Below, in pieces: positions 21,795 through 22,169 of a DNA stretch of 22,169 bases; position 1 is the stretch's first letter; every line of letters starts with the position of its first letter. Under the pieces are notes generated by a model that worked only from the letters and a program-made list of their open reading frames with translations, did not search any database and had not been told where the DNA came from. The translations under genes and the position numbers were made by a program. The DNA comes from JANNAV01 sp031384695 (lineage in GTDB: Bacteria; Pseudomonadota; Alphaproteobacteria; Rhodobacterales; Rhodobacteraceae), in the NCBI GenBank assembly GCA_031384695.1, contig JANNAV010000125.1, positions 1 through 22,169 of the forward strand. Direction: 5' to 3'.

Positions 21795-22169
21795 CTAATG
21801 CAGTGAAATGATGCCCCCTTCCGGGGGAGGCTGACGCACGCGGCGAAAGACCGAGGCCGCAATGTCGAACAGGGGCACCAGAGGCAGGGTGGCGGGGCTT
21901 TTGCGGGCAAGACCGGCCGCGCGCAGGCAAAGCCGCTCGCCCATGTGCGGATTGGTTCCGACCCGGTCGGTTTTCAGGATGGTGACGCGGTCCTGCCAGC
22001 CGCCGTTCTTGGCGGCGTGAAAGATCAGCCGGACCCGGCGGGCGGCATGCAAGGTGGTGAATTCGGTCAGAAAGGTCATGAAGGCGGTCGGGTCGGGATG
22101 GGCATCGCGGGCAAGTCCGGCGGCGATGAGATCGAGCATCAGGTCAGCCTCGACCGGCCAGGTCTCGTC
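21795..22169 (-). CDS. Unrecognised protein, C-terminal part (5' end outside window)
   Basis: The frame is open from the window edge to the stop at 21795, giving 124 codons. The visible part is helical and basic (LDLIAAGLARDAHPDPTAFM, FLTEFTTLHAARRVRLIF). It then has a strand-rich stretch (RVTILKTDRVGTNPHMGERL) and a tail rich in Pro and Arg. An in-frame ATG at 22139 could be an internal Met or a start. I do not recognise the family and claim no function. The stop codon is three bases from the CCA end of the convergent tRNA-Leu gene, so no terminator separates them. Confidence 0.6.
   Translation of the reverse strand, partial: DETWPVEADLMLDLIAAGLARDAHPDPTAFMTFLTEFTTLHAARRVRLIFHAAKNGGWQDRVTILKTDRVGTNPHMGERLCLRAAGLARKSPATLPLVPLFDIAASVFRRVRQPPPEGGIISLH

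Noticed and set aside
21571..21930. Minus-strand open frame crossing the tRNA gene with the peptide VGLEPTSLAAEDFESSAS
   Set aside because: This peptide is the familiar antisense translation of a leucine tRNA and is often wrongly annotated as protein. The tRNA fully explains it.

Overview
The window looks like chromosomal DNA from a high-GC alphaproteobacterium, most likely of the Rhodobacteraceae (Rhodobacter/Roseobacter group). I base this on protein style (Atm1-type ABC exporter, serS, yajC-secD-secF, A-type Fe-S carrier, type 2 dGTPase), on very GC-rich codon use, and on the type of palindromic intergenic repeats. No database search was possible, so the taxonomic call is inference.

Layout. 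(a) 1-2.7 kb: the 3' end of a LysM protein with a VPETV-repeat linker, an ArsR-family repressor that overlaps it tail to tail, a near-perfect 26-bp dyad, and a divergent Atm1-type ABC exporter. (b) 2.7-4.0 kb: a decayed patch. A VOC-fold gene is intact. An AHSA1/SRPBCC gene and a TfoX-N-like gene each lack their 5' end and each carry a one-base change in a G run. Two identical 48-bp palindromic repeats bracket the VOC gene and the AHSA1 remnant, and the second copy sits exactly between the two truncated genes. (c) 4.0-5.6 kb: an RTX-type Ca-binding protein built from two tandem copies of an RTX-array-plus-tail module. (d) 5.9-9.4 kb: yfgM-like, bamB and der in the order known from other Proteobacteria (outer-membrane assembly and ribosome GTPase locus). 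(e) 9.45-11.4 kb, minus strand: serS, translationally coupled to a multi-pass membrane protein. (f) 11.6-15.0 kb: yajC-secD-secF plus an Mth938-like gene, the auxiliary Sec translocon operon. (g) 15.0-18.2 kb, minus strand: a tight cluster of A-type Fe-S carrier, an uncharacterised possible glycosyltransferase-like protein, exodeoxyribonuclease III and a DAO-type flavin oxidoreductase. (h) 18.2-22.2 kb: a large perfect inverted repeat, a dGTPase-like gene, dsbB and a DedA/YqaA-like gene (minus), a YpfJ-type zinc metallopeptidase, tRNA-Leu(CAA), and the 3' part of an unrecognised gene.

Most of the window is ordinary housekeeping DNA. I see no phage, IS element, CRISPR array or obvious new defence system. 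The best leads are the repeat-associated double pseudogene patch, the duplicated RTX/tail protein, the ArsR dyad next to the exporter, the 24-bp-arm palindrome upstream of the dGTPase gene, and the unassigned protein between the Fe-S carrier and exonuclease III.
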